Source: Megaustenia siamemsis (taxonomy: Eukaryota > Mollusca > Gastropoda > Stylommatophora > Ariophantidae). From it: a stretch of 64,000 nucleotides of DNA. The notes under the pieces are model-generated. The model made no database searches. It was not told where the DNA came from and saw only the letters and a program-made list of their open reading frames with translations. The DNA is taken from positions 152,518,114 through 152,582,113 of the forward strand of contig JAVIAB010000051.1 in assembly GCA_032433765.1 (NCBI GenBank). Direction: 5' to 3'. Every line of letters begins with the position of its first letter. The stretch's first letter is position 1. Positions 12,000 to 21,656 of this stretch are shown here, piece after piece. Made by a program: the position numbers and the translations under genes.

Positions 12000-12525
12000 G
12001 CTGCTCTTAAATCCTGTCGTCAGCACTTTCTCAACTTGCAGCAGCGCCGCCATACGCTAGTAAAAGCACTGAAAATGGTTTCATCTCACATGCCCGAACT
12101 TCGTATCACTAACAAAGATCTAGAAAATGTAGGGAGTAATTGAGTAGATCTGTATCTCTTAACATTTGTGTCCAGGCAGTAGTCATATTTGGTCTACTCC
12201 TTTCGTGAATGGGTTGGGCAACTTAATAGAAACAACAAAGGGCACTCCACCACTAGCTTGATCCAGCCACCGCCATCTATAACACAAAGTGTAATGCTTC
12301 TTCCCCTACCACATTGTATACTGGATACACTCTTTCTTACGTGGATTGATAGTCGTACTTGTTTCAATGTAAAGGCAGCATCATTTATTATGTATTTCAA
12401 ACTATGATTTAGATCAAACTAAAATACAAGGTATAACATTGACATGTTATGAATGTTTAACTTTCTTGCTCTAAAACTAAACCGTAATCTGGATTCAACG
12501 TTGTATACCAGTCCAGGCCTTGAGG
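12000..12525. other. No recognised feature
   Basis: AT-rich sequence with short random open frames on both strands. I see no repeat family, splice pattern or protein family here. Confidence 0.5.
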
Positions 12526-12529
12526 CTAG

Positions 12530-12915
12530 ATTAAAGAACAATAAGGAAGATAATCACTACAGAAATGGAATGTGTTAGACGCATGGAAGGAAACACTCTG
12601 AAAGATAAAATCAGAAAATAAGAATTGAGAAAACAGCAAAAGGAACAGTTCCCGCCATTGAATACATCCAGAAACAACATATAAAATGGTTTGGTCACGT
12701 GATAAGACAAAAAGATCAAAACATAACGAGTCTTTACTAAACGCTGACATAACACGAGAATCAAAGTTTGACCATAGAAATAAATTGATCGAATATTAGA
12801 AACATAACAGTATGAGAGACCAACAAAAGAGCAAAAGTCGCAATTTATCTCTCTCCTCGAGTCTGAAAAGCACACAAGGAAGGAAATAAGAAGATCAGAA
12901 GGAGAAATCCCTGAC
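12530..12915 (+). mobile_element. LINE-C 3' coding tail
   Basis: With frameshifts the segment reads TIRKIITTEMECVRRMEGNT, LKDKIRK, PAIEYIQKQHIKWFGHVI, RQKDQNIT and IYLSPRVKSTQGRK. The H-I-K-W-F-G-H-V block is the usual LINE C-terminal signature. A reverse-strand relative lies at 9140-9520 and a scrap at 41090-41220. Confidence 0.65.
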
Positions 12916-12972
12916 ACATCTGTATTTCGTTCTTTTAATATTTCTAAAAAAAATATGCATTTTATGCTTTTA

Positions 12973-13220
12973 TATCGGGAGCTCAGTGGTTAGTGAACTA
13001 AACTACAAAGGACAAGAGGTAGGATTCGATCCCAATCGACAGCTTCTGGGTTCACCCAGCCTTAAATGGGTACCTGATTTTTTTCTGGGAAAGTAAAGCG
13101 GCACGGGTGTAATACCGACCACATTACCCCTAAAATCATGTGCCAAAGGTCTGTAAAATATGGTCACTAACAACATATTTCCTATACGCCACTTGGCGTG
13201 ACGGGGCTCTTACTTTTTTT
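12973..13220 (+). mobile_element. tRNA-derived SINE-1 with 14-bp TSD
   Basis: The head has an A box (agctcagtggttagtg) and a B box (ggattcgatccc), so it carries an internal pol III promoter. The family body and the ggcgtgacggggctc end follow. The direct repeat attttatgctttta at 12959-12972 and 13221-13234 flanks it exactly, a clean 14-bp TSD showing LINE-mediated insertion. Confidence 0.92.
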
Positions 13221-13234
13221 ATTTTATGCTTTTA

Positions 13235-13795
13235 CATCTCTAACAAATCTATATTTCATGACTTTTGCATCTCTAACAAATATATATTTCATGACTTTTG
13301 CATCTCTAACAAATATATATTTCATGACTTTTGTATCTCTAACAAATCTATATTTCATGACTTTTGCATCTCTAACAAATATATATTTCATGACTTTGCA
13401 TCTCTAACAAATATATATTTCATGACTTTTGTATCTCTAACAAATCTATATTTCATGACTTTTGCATCTCTAACAAATATATATTTCATGACTTTTGCAT
13501 CTCTAACAAATCTATATTTCATGACTTTTGTATCTCTAGCAAATCTATATTTCATGACTTTTGTATCTCTAACAAATCTATATTTCATGACTTTTGTATT
13601 TTTAACAAATCTATATTTCATGACTTTTGTATCTCTAACAAATCTATATTTCATGACTTTTGTATCTCTAACAAATCTATATTTCATGACTTTTGTATCT
13701 CTAACAAATCTATATTTCATGTCTTTTGTATCTCTAACAAATCTATATTTCATGACTTTTGTATCTCTAACAAATCTATATTTCATGACTTTGGT
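13235..13795. repeat. 33-bp minisatellite (~17 units)
   Basis: The unit is catctctaacaaatctatat then ttcatgactttt. It starts right at the downstream TSD of the SINE. 33 is a multiple of three, so both strands show repetitive ORFs. 13800-14225 has no recognised feature. Confidence 0.95.
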
Positions 13796-14227
13796 ATATA
13801 TAACATACCCGCATTTAATGTTTGTGGAATGCTAATCATTTTTATAATAATTATTTAAATAAACAAACTATGATCGTTAGGTGGTATTTGGTTTCTATTG
13901 GCAGAATCAGCCACGAGAAAAGCTTTGTCCAAAAATAGACCTGACAGGACCTGCTGACATTTACTGCTACTGAGCTGAATACTCTCAGCCAAGACAATCA
14001 CACATATAGGAATATAAATATATGAGAAATGCTCTATTTAAAGTGAATGTGATAGTTCTAAAACAGGGAAATGCATTTAGATGATATGATTAGCCAAGTG
14101 AGAATGCTTCGTAAATGCGTACCAATGGGAGGTTAAACGAAAGGGGTTTGAACTCAAGACATTAATCTGAAGTGACAATATCAATGATTTTCTACTGCAG
14201 ATCATATAACACTAAGTGAAGCTGTCA

Positions 14228-14510
14228 GGAAAAAAAAAACAAGAACCAGAACATCCGCAAGAGGAAAGAGGAGAGCAGGAAGAAGAGGAAGAAGTAGAAG
14301 AATAAGAAGATTAAGGAGAAGAGGAAGGAGAAGAGGAAGGAGAAAAAGGGGGAGAAGAAGAAGGAGAAGAAGGAGAAGTAGAAGGAGAAGAAGAAGGATT
14401 AGAAGTAGAAGAAGCAGAAGAAGGAGAAGGAGAAGAAGAAAGAGAGGTGAAGAAGAAGGAGAAGAAAAGAAGAGGAAGAGGAGGAAGAAGAAAGAGAAGA
14501 AATTCAAGGA
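14228..14510. repeat. Polypurine GAA/GGA tract
   Basis: About 280 bp of almost pure purine on this strand (gaagaggaag and variants). Mirror-like purine runs of this kind can form triplex DNA. No coding role is evident. Confidence 0.95.
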
Positions 14511-14607
14511 AATCAGCGGCGAATATTCAGAGGAGACAAATGGAGGCCACGATTCCTCTAATGTTTCATCAGAATACATAACACAATCACGTTCCAGCTC
14601 AATGAGT

Positions 14608-15574
14608 CAGTGTACAACCAGCCGCCGTATTCCCTAGTATAACCGTGATATAGTTCAATGTCAGTGTACAACCAGCCGCCGTATTCCCTAGTATAACCGT
14701 GATATAGTTCAATGTCAGTATACAACCAGCCGCCGTATTCCCTAGTATAACCGTGATATAGTTCAATGTCAGTGTACAACCAGCCGCCGTATTCCCTAGT
14801 ATAACCGTGATATAGTTCAATGTCAGTATACAACCAGCCGCCGTATTCCCTAGTATAACCGTGATATAGTTCAATGTCAGTGTACAACCAGCCACCGTAT
14901 TCCCTAGTATAACCGTGATATAGTTCAATGTCAGTGTACAACCAGAAGCCGTATTCCCTATTATAACCGTGATATAGTTCAATGTCAGTATACAACCAGC
15001 CGCCGTATTCCCTAGTATAACCGTGATATAGTTCAATGTCAGTGTACAACCAGCCGCCGTATTCCCTAGTATAACCGTGATATAGTTCAATGTCAGTATA
15101 CAACCAGCCGCCGTATTCCCTAGTATAACCGTGATATAGTTCAATGTCAGTGTACAACCAGCCACCGTATTCCCTAGTATAACCGTGATATAGTTCAATG
15201 TCAGTATACAACCAGCCGCCGTATTCCCTAGTATAACCGTGATATAGTTCAATGTCAGTGTACAACCAGCCACCGTATTCCCTAGTATAACCGTGATATA
15301 GTTCAATGTCAGTGTACAACCAGAAGCAGTATTCCCTAGTATAACCGTGATATAGTTCGATGTCAGTATACAACCAGCCGCCGTATTCCCTAGTATAACC
15401 GTGATATAGTTCAATGTCAGTGTACAATCAGCCGCCGTATTCCCTAGTATAACCGTGATATAGTTCGATGTCAGTGTACAACCAGCCGCCGTATTCCCTA
15501 GTATAACCGTGATATAGTTCAATGTCAGTAACAACCAGGCGCCGTATTCCCTAGTATAACCATGATATAGTTCA
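14608..15574. repeat. 54-bp minisatellite (~18 units)
   Basis: The unit starts cagtgtacaaccagccgccg and ends gatatagttcaatgt. The period of 54 is divisible by three, giving 289- and 311-codon reverse ORFs (YTDIELYHGYTREYGGWL and a second frame). Two frames staying open equally argues against coding. Alternating units carry gtgtac or gtatac, hinting at a two-unit higher-order period. Confidence 0.97.
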
Positions 15575-15635
15575 AATATCTCAAGCTGTTACTAATAAAT
15601 AGGCTTCAATGTCTATGATAGCAAAGTAAAGTGCC

Positions 15636-16192
15636 TCGATGATGTCAGAGAGAGAACAACATGGTACAGGAAGAAACAGATGGATGATGCCGGACAGAGA
15701 ACAACATACTAGAGGGAGAAACAGATAGATGATGCCAGATAGAGAACAACATGGTAGAGGAAGAAACAGATAGATGATGCCAGATAGAGAACAAACATGG
15801 TACAAAAAGAAACAGATAGATGATGCCAGATAGAGAACAACATGGTACAGGACGAAAGAGATAGATGATGCCAGATAGAGAACAACATGGTAGAGGAAGA
15901 AACAGATAAATGATGCCAGATAGAGAACAACATGGTAGAGGAAGAAACAGATAGATGATGCCAGATAGAGAACAGCATAGTAGAGGGAGAAAGAAATGGA
16001 TGATGTCAGACAGAGAACAGCATAGTAGAGGGAGAAACAGATGAATGATGCCAGACATAGAACAGCATGATAGAGGAGAAACAGATGAATGATGTCAGAG
16101 AGAGAACAACATACTAGAAGGAGAAACAGATGGATGATGCCAGATAGAGAACAACATGGTAGAGGAAGAAACAGATGGTGATGCCAGATAGA
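15636..16192. repeat. 45-bp satellite, left block (~12 units)
   Basis: The unit is gatgatgccagatagagaac followed by aacatggtagaggaagaaac and agata. The same satellite resumes at 21657 on the far side of the PLE palindrome, so the two blocks were probably once one array. Confidence 0.95.
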
Positions 16193-16263
16193 GGAGCCAA
16201 TGGTGGGGTGTGCTAAACACTCCAAGGTATGGTGACAGCTTTACAAATAAAGAACACAACACA

Positions 16264-16300
16264 ATACTGACGTTTCGGCCTGTGGCCTTCTTCAGAATAC
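16264..16300 (-). ncRNA. Hammerhead-like ribozyme motif, left PLE arm
   Basis: Reverse-complement twin of the motif at 21504-21540: ctgaaga, a ggcc/ggcc stem with an aca loop, gaaa, then cgtc. See the right-arm entry for the pairing. Hammerhead motifs are known from PLEs, but activity here is inferred only. Confidence 0.5.
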
Positions 16301-17539
16301 AGGGACAACGACAACAAGCGGTGAAGCACAATTACTACATGTTAGATGATCAAGTGGAGGGCGAGGAAAGTAGGATGCAGAAATAAGAAAAGAGAGAAAT
16401 GAATTTTACATGATGAGAGGTATGATGGGCGTCAAAATATATAAAATAGAAAAAGAGAGAGAAAAATGTATAATAAATTGTACTTAGCTGAGCTCAGAGC
16501 AGGAAAACTGTAATCCGTGCTGAAACCAGTCGGAATGACTAAAAGCGCAGAGAACGTGTATAGAAAGCAACACGTGACAAAGACAGGTCAGTAAAGAGGG
16601 CAAAAAGGATCTAATATCGGGAAAACCAAAAGGGGGGGGGGGAAGGGGGATAGACGAGGACACTCCTGGGACACAACAAGCAATACATATAAATCACTCA
16701 ACAATGGAAGTGAGAGATCACGCGAGAGGTTAAGAGAAAGAAATAGAATGACACGACAAAGTAGTAAACTAGGCAGTGGGTGAGAGAGATGGACTCTACA
16801 GAATGGATGGCCTCGAACTGAAAGAGTTGAGAGGTAGGTCAACGAAAGGAAGGATTGGATACTGGAGGAAGAGATACGGTGAGGAAGAATAATAAAGCCG
16901 GTATAATGAGAAGGGCGATAGAGGGGTGGTCCGGAGGAAGTTAGTCTATCGGGAGGTAGGGAAGTATTGGAGGAGGAGGTATGGAGAGGAGGGATAAGAA
17001 GCAGGTATGTGAAAACTGGATAGGGGGAGAGGCGGTAGGTCAGAAGTGAATGGAAAAAGAGAAAGTCTGGAAGAAGTGGAGCAATAGGGGATGGTGTGCA
17101 AGAGGTATGAACCATAGGAGGTAAAGAAGTAGGGAAATGATAGAACAAAGGGGGGAATGAAAGTGGGCATCAGGATAAGGGGGATACTGGAATAGTAGGT
17201 ATAGATGAGTAGTGACTACAAGTTAATAGAGAGGAGAGGGGTGAGCTAGGAGTAGATCAGCAGAGGGGTGGTAGGAAGGACGAGGGACAATAGAGGTGGG
17301 CAGAGAGATCGTACGTACAGTCCAGGTGGAGAGGTGATATAGTGATAAAGAGGTAAAGGACATGAAGGTAGTCAGAAGAGAAAAAGGTGTAGGGAGAGGG
17401 GGGGGTTTAGGAGGAAGAAGGCAAGATGGGGGTTACTCAAAGAGGATATGAAAAGCAGGGATGGACGAGGAGTAGAGGACCCAAGAAGAGAAATAGGAAG
17501 AGAGGTCCAAGGAGGGTGGAGTCGGAGGCCGGAGGGTCC

Positions 17540-19091
17540 TCAGAGGGACAGGGATACATTGATGCCACGAGGGGTGAGGCAGCCCCAACGAGCGATCAGA
17601 CGGTGCTCAAGAGTGAGCCGACTGTGGTGATCAGAGGAGCATGATACTAGGCCAGTTACCAAGACATCAGTCTTACCTCGATGGCCCCTCGAGTTAAAGT
17701 GGGCTGCTACAGGAGTGTCCGCTTCTTGGGTGATGTCATTCAAGTGTTCACGGCACCTATCGCCGATTCTGCGACCAGACTGACCGATGTAGGTCAACTT
17801 GCATCGCTTACAGATGATGGCATAAATGATGTTCCGCGATGTGCAAGTGAATCCCTCTCTGATCTCGAAAGGACCATTAGGGAAGAGGACAGTGTCGGTC
17901 TGGAGAACGTGGTCACAAGTTTTACATACTCTCCGGTTGCAGCGGATAGTGCCTCGATGGCTGAAGTGGTCAGCAGGAAGACGGCCCCTGACAAGAAAGT
18001 CTCGGAGGTTCCGGTCACGTCTAAAGGCCACTAGTGGTGGGTCAGGGAAGAGCAGACGAGTAGTAGGGTCAGATCGAAGAATAGGGAGGTAGCGGTGGAT
18101 GGTCCTAATAGCGGCGTAGTGGTGAGGGTGATGGGTGAGAGCGAGCACTACTCTATCAGAGGGGGGATGAGTAGAGGGGGTAAGAGCAGACTGACGTGAA
18201 GTGTGGAGAACTCGACGCAGGGCAGGGAGGAGAGCTGATTCAGGATAGAGACGTCGGCGGAAGAAATCAAGCATAAGGTGGGCATTGTGAAGGAAATCTT
18301 CGTCGTCTTGGCAAAGGCGACGAAGTCTGAGAAGCTGGGAATAGGGAAGAGAGTTCTTGCAGGATGTAGGATGAGAGGAGTCGTAGCGGAGGAAACTATG
18401 GGAGTCAGTGGCCTTGTAGAAGACCGAGGTGAGAAGATGAGAGGTGCCCAAGGAGACTAGGATGTCCAGGAAAGATACGGAGGAGGTGGAGATGTGGAAG
18501 GTGATGTGGATAGAGGGGTGGAAATGTCCGACATATTCGATGAAACGGGAGATCTCATCTTCTGGAAGGTCAGACAGACCAATGCAGTCATCAATGTACC
18601 TACGATACATGAGGGGAAGAGGGCCCTGGTAGGTATGGATGATTTGGTGCTCAAGGTAACCCATGAAGAGACAAGCATAGCTAGGGCCCATTTTAGTGCC
18701 CATCGCCTCACCGCTGATCTGGGTGAAGAAATTGCCATTGAACTCGAAAGAGTTGAGGTTCAAGACTAATTCTGCTAGACGGAGGAGGACGCCAGTGACG
18801 ATGGAGGGTTGGATCCTACGGTCCAGGAAAAACTGAAGAGCTTGAAGGCCGTCGGAGTGGGGAATAGAAGTATACAGGGAGCAGACATCCATAACGAAGA
18901 GGCGGTAGTGACGATCAGGAAGGAGGGTGATAGAGGAAAAGATGTTAAGGGCGTCGTTAGTGTCTTTGACATACGAAGGGAGGCCCATAACTATGGGTTG
19001 AAAGACACTGTCGAGGAAGTCAGAAATGAGAACAGTAGGACATGAGATGGAAGAGACAATAGGACGTCCAGGAGAGTCAGGTTTATGTATA

Positions 19092-19093
<2 letters not shown>
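17540..19093 (-). CDS. PLE reverse transcriptase / GIY-YIG endonuclease, 5'-truncated
   Basis: The protein would copy PLE RNA into DNA and nick the target through its C-terminal nuclease. The first Met is at 18988 (482 codons to the stop), but the frame stays open upstream to about 19093 and includes PDSPGRPIVSS, a conserved PLE block before the palm. The real N terminus is therefore missing. From that Met: motif A VCSLYTSIP near residue 33, motif B GEAMGTKMGPSYACLF near 95, catalytic YIDD near 130, then FLDILVS. A Cys cluster (CNRRVCKTC) precedes the GIY-YIG domain from about 387 (IIYAI, YIGQSGRRIGDR, with catalytic-type Glu in TLEHRL). No internal stop or frameshift is seen. Known PLEs are longer at the N terminus. 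Confidence 0.9.
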
Positions 19094-19142
<49 letters not shown>

Positions 19143-19160
19143 TATATATTATTTATATAT
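19093..19160. repeat. (TA)n microsatellite at the palindrome centre
   Basis: A TA tract of about 65 bp with minor interruptions lies where the 5' truncation points of the two PLE copies meet. Confidence 0.95.
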
Positions 19161-19162
19161 AT

Positions 19163-20261
19163 CCATACCTACCAGGGCCCTCTTCCCCTTATGTATCGTA
19201 GGTACATTGATGACTGCATTGGTCTGTCTGACCTTCCAGAAGATGAGATCTCCCGTTTCATCGAATATGTCGGACATTTCCACCCCTCTATCCACATCAC
19301 CTTCCACATCTCCACCTCCTCCGTATCTTTCCTGGACATCCTAGTCTCCTTGGGCACCTCTCATCTTCTCACCTCGGTCTTCTACAAGGCCACTGACTCC
19401 CATAGTTTCCTCCGCTACGACTCCTCTCATCCTACATCCTGCAAGAACTCTCTTCCCTATTCCCAGCTTCTCAGACTTCGTCGCCTTTGCCAAGACGACG
19501 AAGATTTCCTTCACAATGCCCACCTTATGCTTGATTTCTTCCGCCGACGTCTCTATCCTGAATCAGCTCTCCTCCCTGCCCTGCGTCGAGTTCTCCACAC
19601 TTCACGTCAGTCTGCTCTTACCCCCTCTACTCATCCCCCCTCTGATAGAGTAGTGCTCGCTCTCACCCATCACCCTCACCACTACGCCGCTATTAGGACC
19701 ATCCACCGCTACCTCCCTATTCTTCGATCTGACCCTACTACTCGTCTGCTCTTCCCTGACCCACCACTAGTGGCCTTTAGACGTGACCGGAACCTCCGAG
19801 ACTTTCTTGTCAGGGGCCGTCTTCCTGCTGACCACTTCAGCCATCGAGGCACTATCCGCTGCAACCGGAGAGTATGTAAAACTTGTGACCACGTTCTCCA
19901 GACCGACACTGTCCTCTTCCCTAATGGTCCTTTCGAGATCAGAGAGGGATTCACTTGCACATCGCGGAACATCATTTATGCCATCATCTGTAAGCGATGC
20001 AAGTTGACCTACATCGGTCAGTCTGGTCGCAGAATCGGCGATAGGTGCCGTGAACACTTGAATGACATCACCCAAGAAGCGGACACTCCTGTAGCAGCCC
20101 ACTTTAACTCGAGGGGCCATCGAGGTAAGACTGATGTCTTGGTAACTGGCCTAGTATCATGCTCCTCTGATCACCACAGTCGGCTCACTCTTGAGCACCG
20201 TCTGATCGCTCGTTGGGGCTGCCTCACCCCTCGTGGCATCAATGTATCCCTGTCCCTCTGA
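19163..20261 (+). pseudogene. PLE RT / GIY-YIG ORF, truncated right copy
   Basis: The frame starts within the RT palm just before the catalytic YIDD (YRRYIDDC) and runs open to the same stop as the left copy (NVSLSL). Motifs A and B are missing, so the RT cannot be functional, while the Cys cluster and GIY-YIG domain are complete. The apparent start codon at 19026 lies in antisense sequence of the other copy and the frame crosses the TA repeat, so it is not a real start. Confidence 0.85.
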
Positions 20262-21503
20262 GGACCCTCCGGCCTCCGACTCCACCCTCCTTGGACCTCT
20301 CTTCCTATTTCTCTTCTTGGGTCCTCTACTCCTCGTCCATCCCTGCTTTTCATATCCTCTTTGAGTAACCCCCATCTTGCCTTCTTCCTCCTAACCCCCC
20401 CCCTCTCCCTACACCTTTTTCTCTTCTGACTACCTTCATGTCCTTTACCTCTTTATCACTATATCACCTCTCCACCTGGACTGTACGTACGATCTCTCTG
20501 CCCACCTCTATTGTCCCTCGTCCTTCCTACCACCCCTCTGCTGATCTACTCCTAGCTCACCCCTCTCCTCTCTATTAACTTGTAGTCACTACTCATCTAT
20601 ACCTACTATTCCAGTATCCCCCTTATCCTGATGCCCACTTTCATTCCCCCCTTTGTTCTATCATTTCCCTACTTCTTTACCTCCTATGGTTCATACCTCT
20701 TGCACACCATCCCCTATTGCTCCACTTCTTCCAGACTTTCTCTTTTTCCATTCACTTCTGACCTACCGCCTCTCCCCCTATCCAGTTTTCACATACCTGC
20801 TTCTTATCCCTCCTCTCCATACCTCCTCCTCCAATACTTCCCTACCTCCCGATAGACTAACTTCCTCCGGACCACCCCTCTATCGCCCTTCTCATTATAC
20901 CGGCTTTATTATTCTTCCTCACCGTATCTCTTCCTCCAGTATCCAATCCTTCCTTTCGTTGACCTACCTCTCAACTCTTTCAGTTCGAGGCCATCCATTC
21001 TGTAGAGTCCATCTCTCTCACCCACTGCCTAGTTTACTACTTTGTCGTGTCATTCTATTTCTTTCTCTTAACCTCTCGCGTGATCTCTCACTTCCATTGT
21101 TGAGTGATTTATATGTATTGCTTGTTGTGTCCCAGGAGTGTCCTCGTCTATCCCCCTTCCCCCCCCCCCCCTTTGTGGTTTTCCTGATATTAGATCCTTT
21201 TTGCCCTCTTTACTGACCTGTCTTTGTCACGTGTTGCTTTCTATACACGTTCTCTGCGCTTTTAGTCATTCCGACTGGTTTCAGCACGGATTACAGTTTT
21301 CCTGCTCTGAGCTCAGCTAAGTACAATTTATTATACATTTTTCTCTCTCTTTTTCTATTTTATATATTTTGACGCCCATCATACCTCTCATCATGTAAAA
21401 TTCATTTCTCTCTTTTCTTATTTCTGCATCCTACTTTCCTCGCCCTCCACTTGATCATCTAACATGTAGTAATTGTGCTTCACCGCTTGTTGTCGTTGTC
21501 CCT
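20262..21503 (+). other. PLE 3' untranslated region (right copy)
   Basis: About 1.25 kb of pyrimidine-rich sequence lies between the PLE stop codon and the terminal motif. Its mirror is 16301-17539. Open frames here on both strands are composition artefacts (Ser/Pro/Leu-rich). Confidence 0.75.
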
Positions 21504-21540
21504 GTATTCTGAAGAAGGCCACAGGCCGAAACGTCAGTAT
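21504..21540 (+). ncRNA. Hammerhead-like ribozyme motif, right PLE arm
   Basis: The order is gtatt, ctgaaga (21509-21515), a, ggcc-aca-ggcc hairpin, gaaa (21528-21531), cgtc, agtat. The core matches CUGANGA...GAAA...GUC, with stem II from the two ggcc blocks. Stem I forms from gtatt with agtat (five pairs, two of them G-U). Stem III would be only two pairs, as described for minimal hammerheads in PLEs, which may need dimers to cleave. One extra A between core and stem II is atypical. Confidence 0.5.
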
Positions 21541-21656
21541 TGTGTTGTGTTCTTTATTTGTAAAGCTGTCACCATACCTTGGAGTGTTTAGCACACCCCA
21601 CCATTGGCTCCTTGCTACCAGCTTTACCGCAGCATTGCAATTATTTGCCTGTTCCC

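Larger units (their letters stand above)
16193..19093 (-). mobile_element. Penelope-like element, left (longer) copy
   Basis: A reverse-strand PLE comprising RT, linker, GIY-YIG nuclease and about 1.35 kb of 3' untranslated sequence. The outer end is gagccaatggtggggtg, and the 5' side is truncated at a TA microsatellite at 19093. The segment 16193-18640 is the left arm of a near-perfect inverted repeat with 19161-21612. 18641-19093 is RT sequence present only in this copy. The outer 3' region (16264-16300) carries a hammerhead-like motif. It lies within the 45-bp satellite. Confidence 0.93.
19161..21612 (+). mobile_element. Penelope-like element, right (shorter) copy
   Basis: A forward-strand PLE, inverted relative to the left copy, with 5' ends facing each other. 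It begins inside the RT at HTYQGPLPLMYRRY. Across about 2.45 kb it matches the left arm apart from a handful of differences, for example the length of the poly-C tract near 21160 and one Met/Ile change in an antisense reading. The outer end caccccaccattggctcc mirrors the left end. It then continues with ttgctaccagctttaccgc before the satellite resumes, a terminal block also present at 55677-55720. Confidence 0.93.

Noticed and set aside
13140..13835. 231-codon ORF
   Set aside because: It begins in antisense-like SINE sequence and runs through the 33-bp minisatellite.
14558..15534. 289- and 311-codon reverse ORFs
   Set aside because: Two overlapping frames of the same 54-bp minisatellite, an artefact of a period divisible by three.
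16588..17148. 186-codon Ser/Pro-rich ORF (and its mirror at 20653-21216)
   Set aside because: Pyrimidine-rich PLE 3' untranslated region. The composition explains it and there are no motifs.
19026..19162. N-terminal extension of the right-hand PLE ORF
   Set aside because: It is antisense sequence of the left copy plus translated TA repeat. The fusion is an accident of the palindrome.
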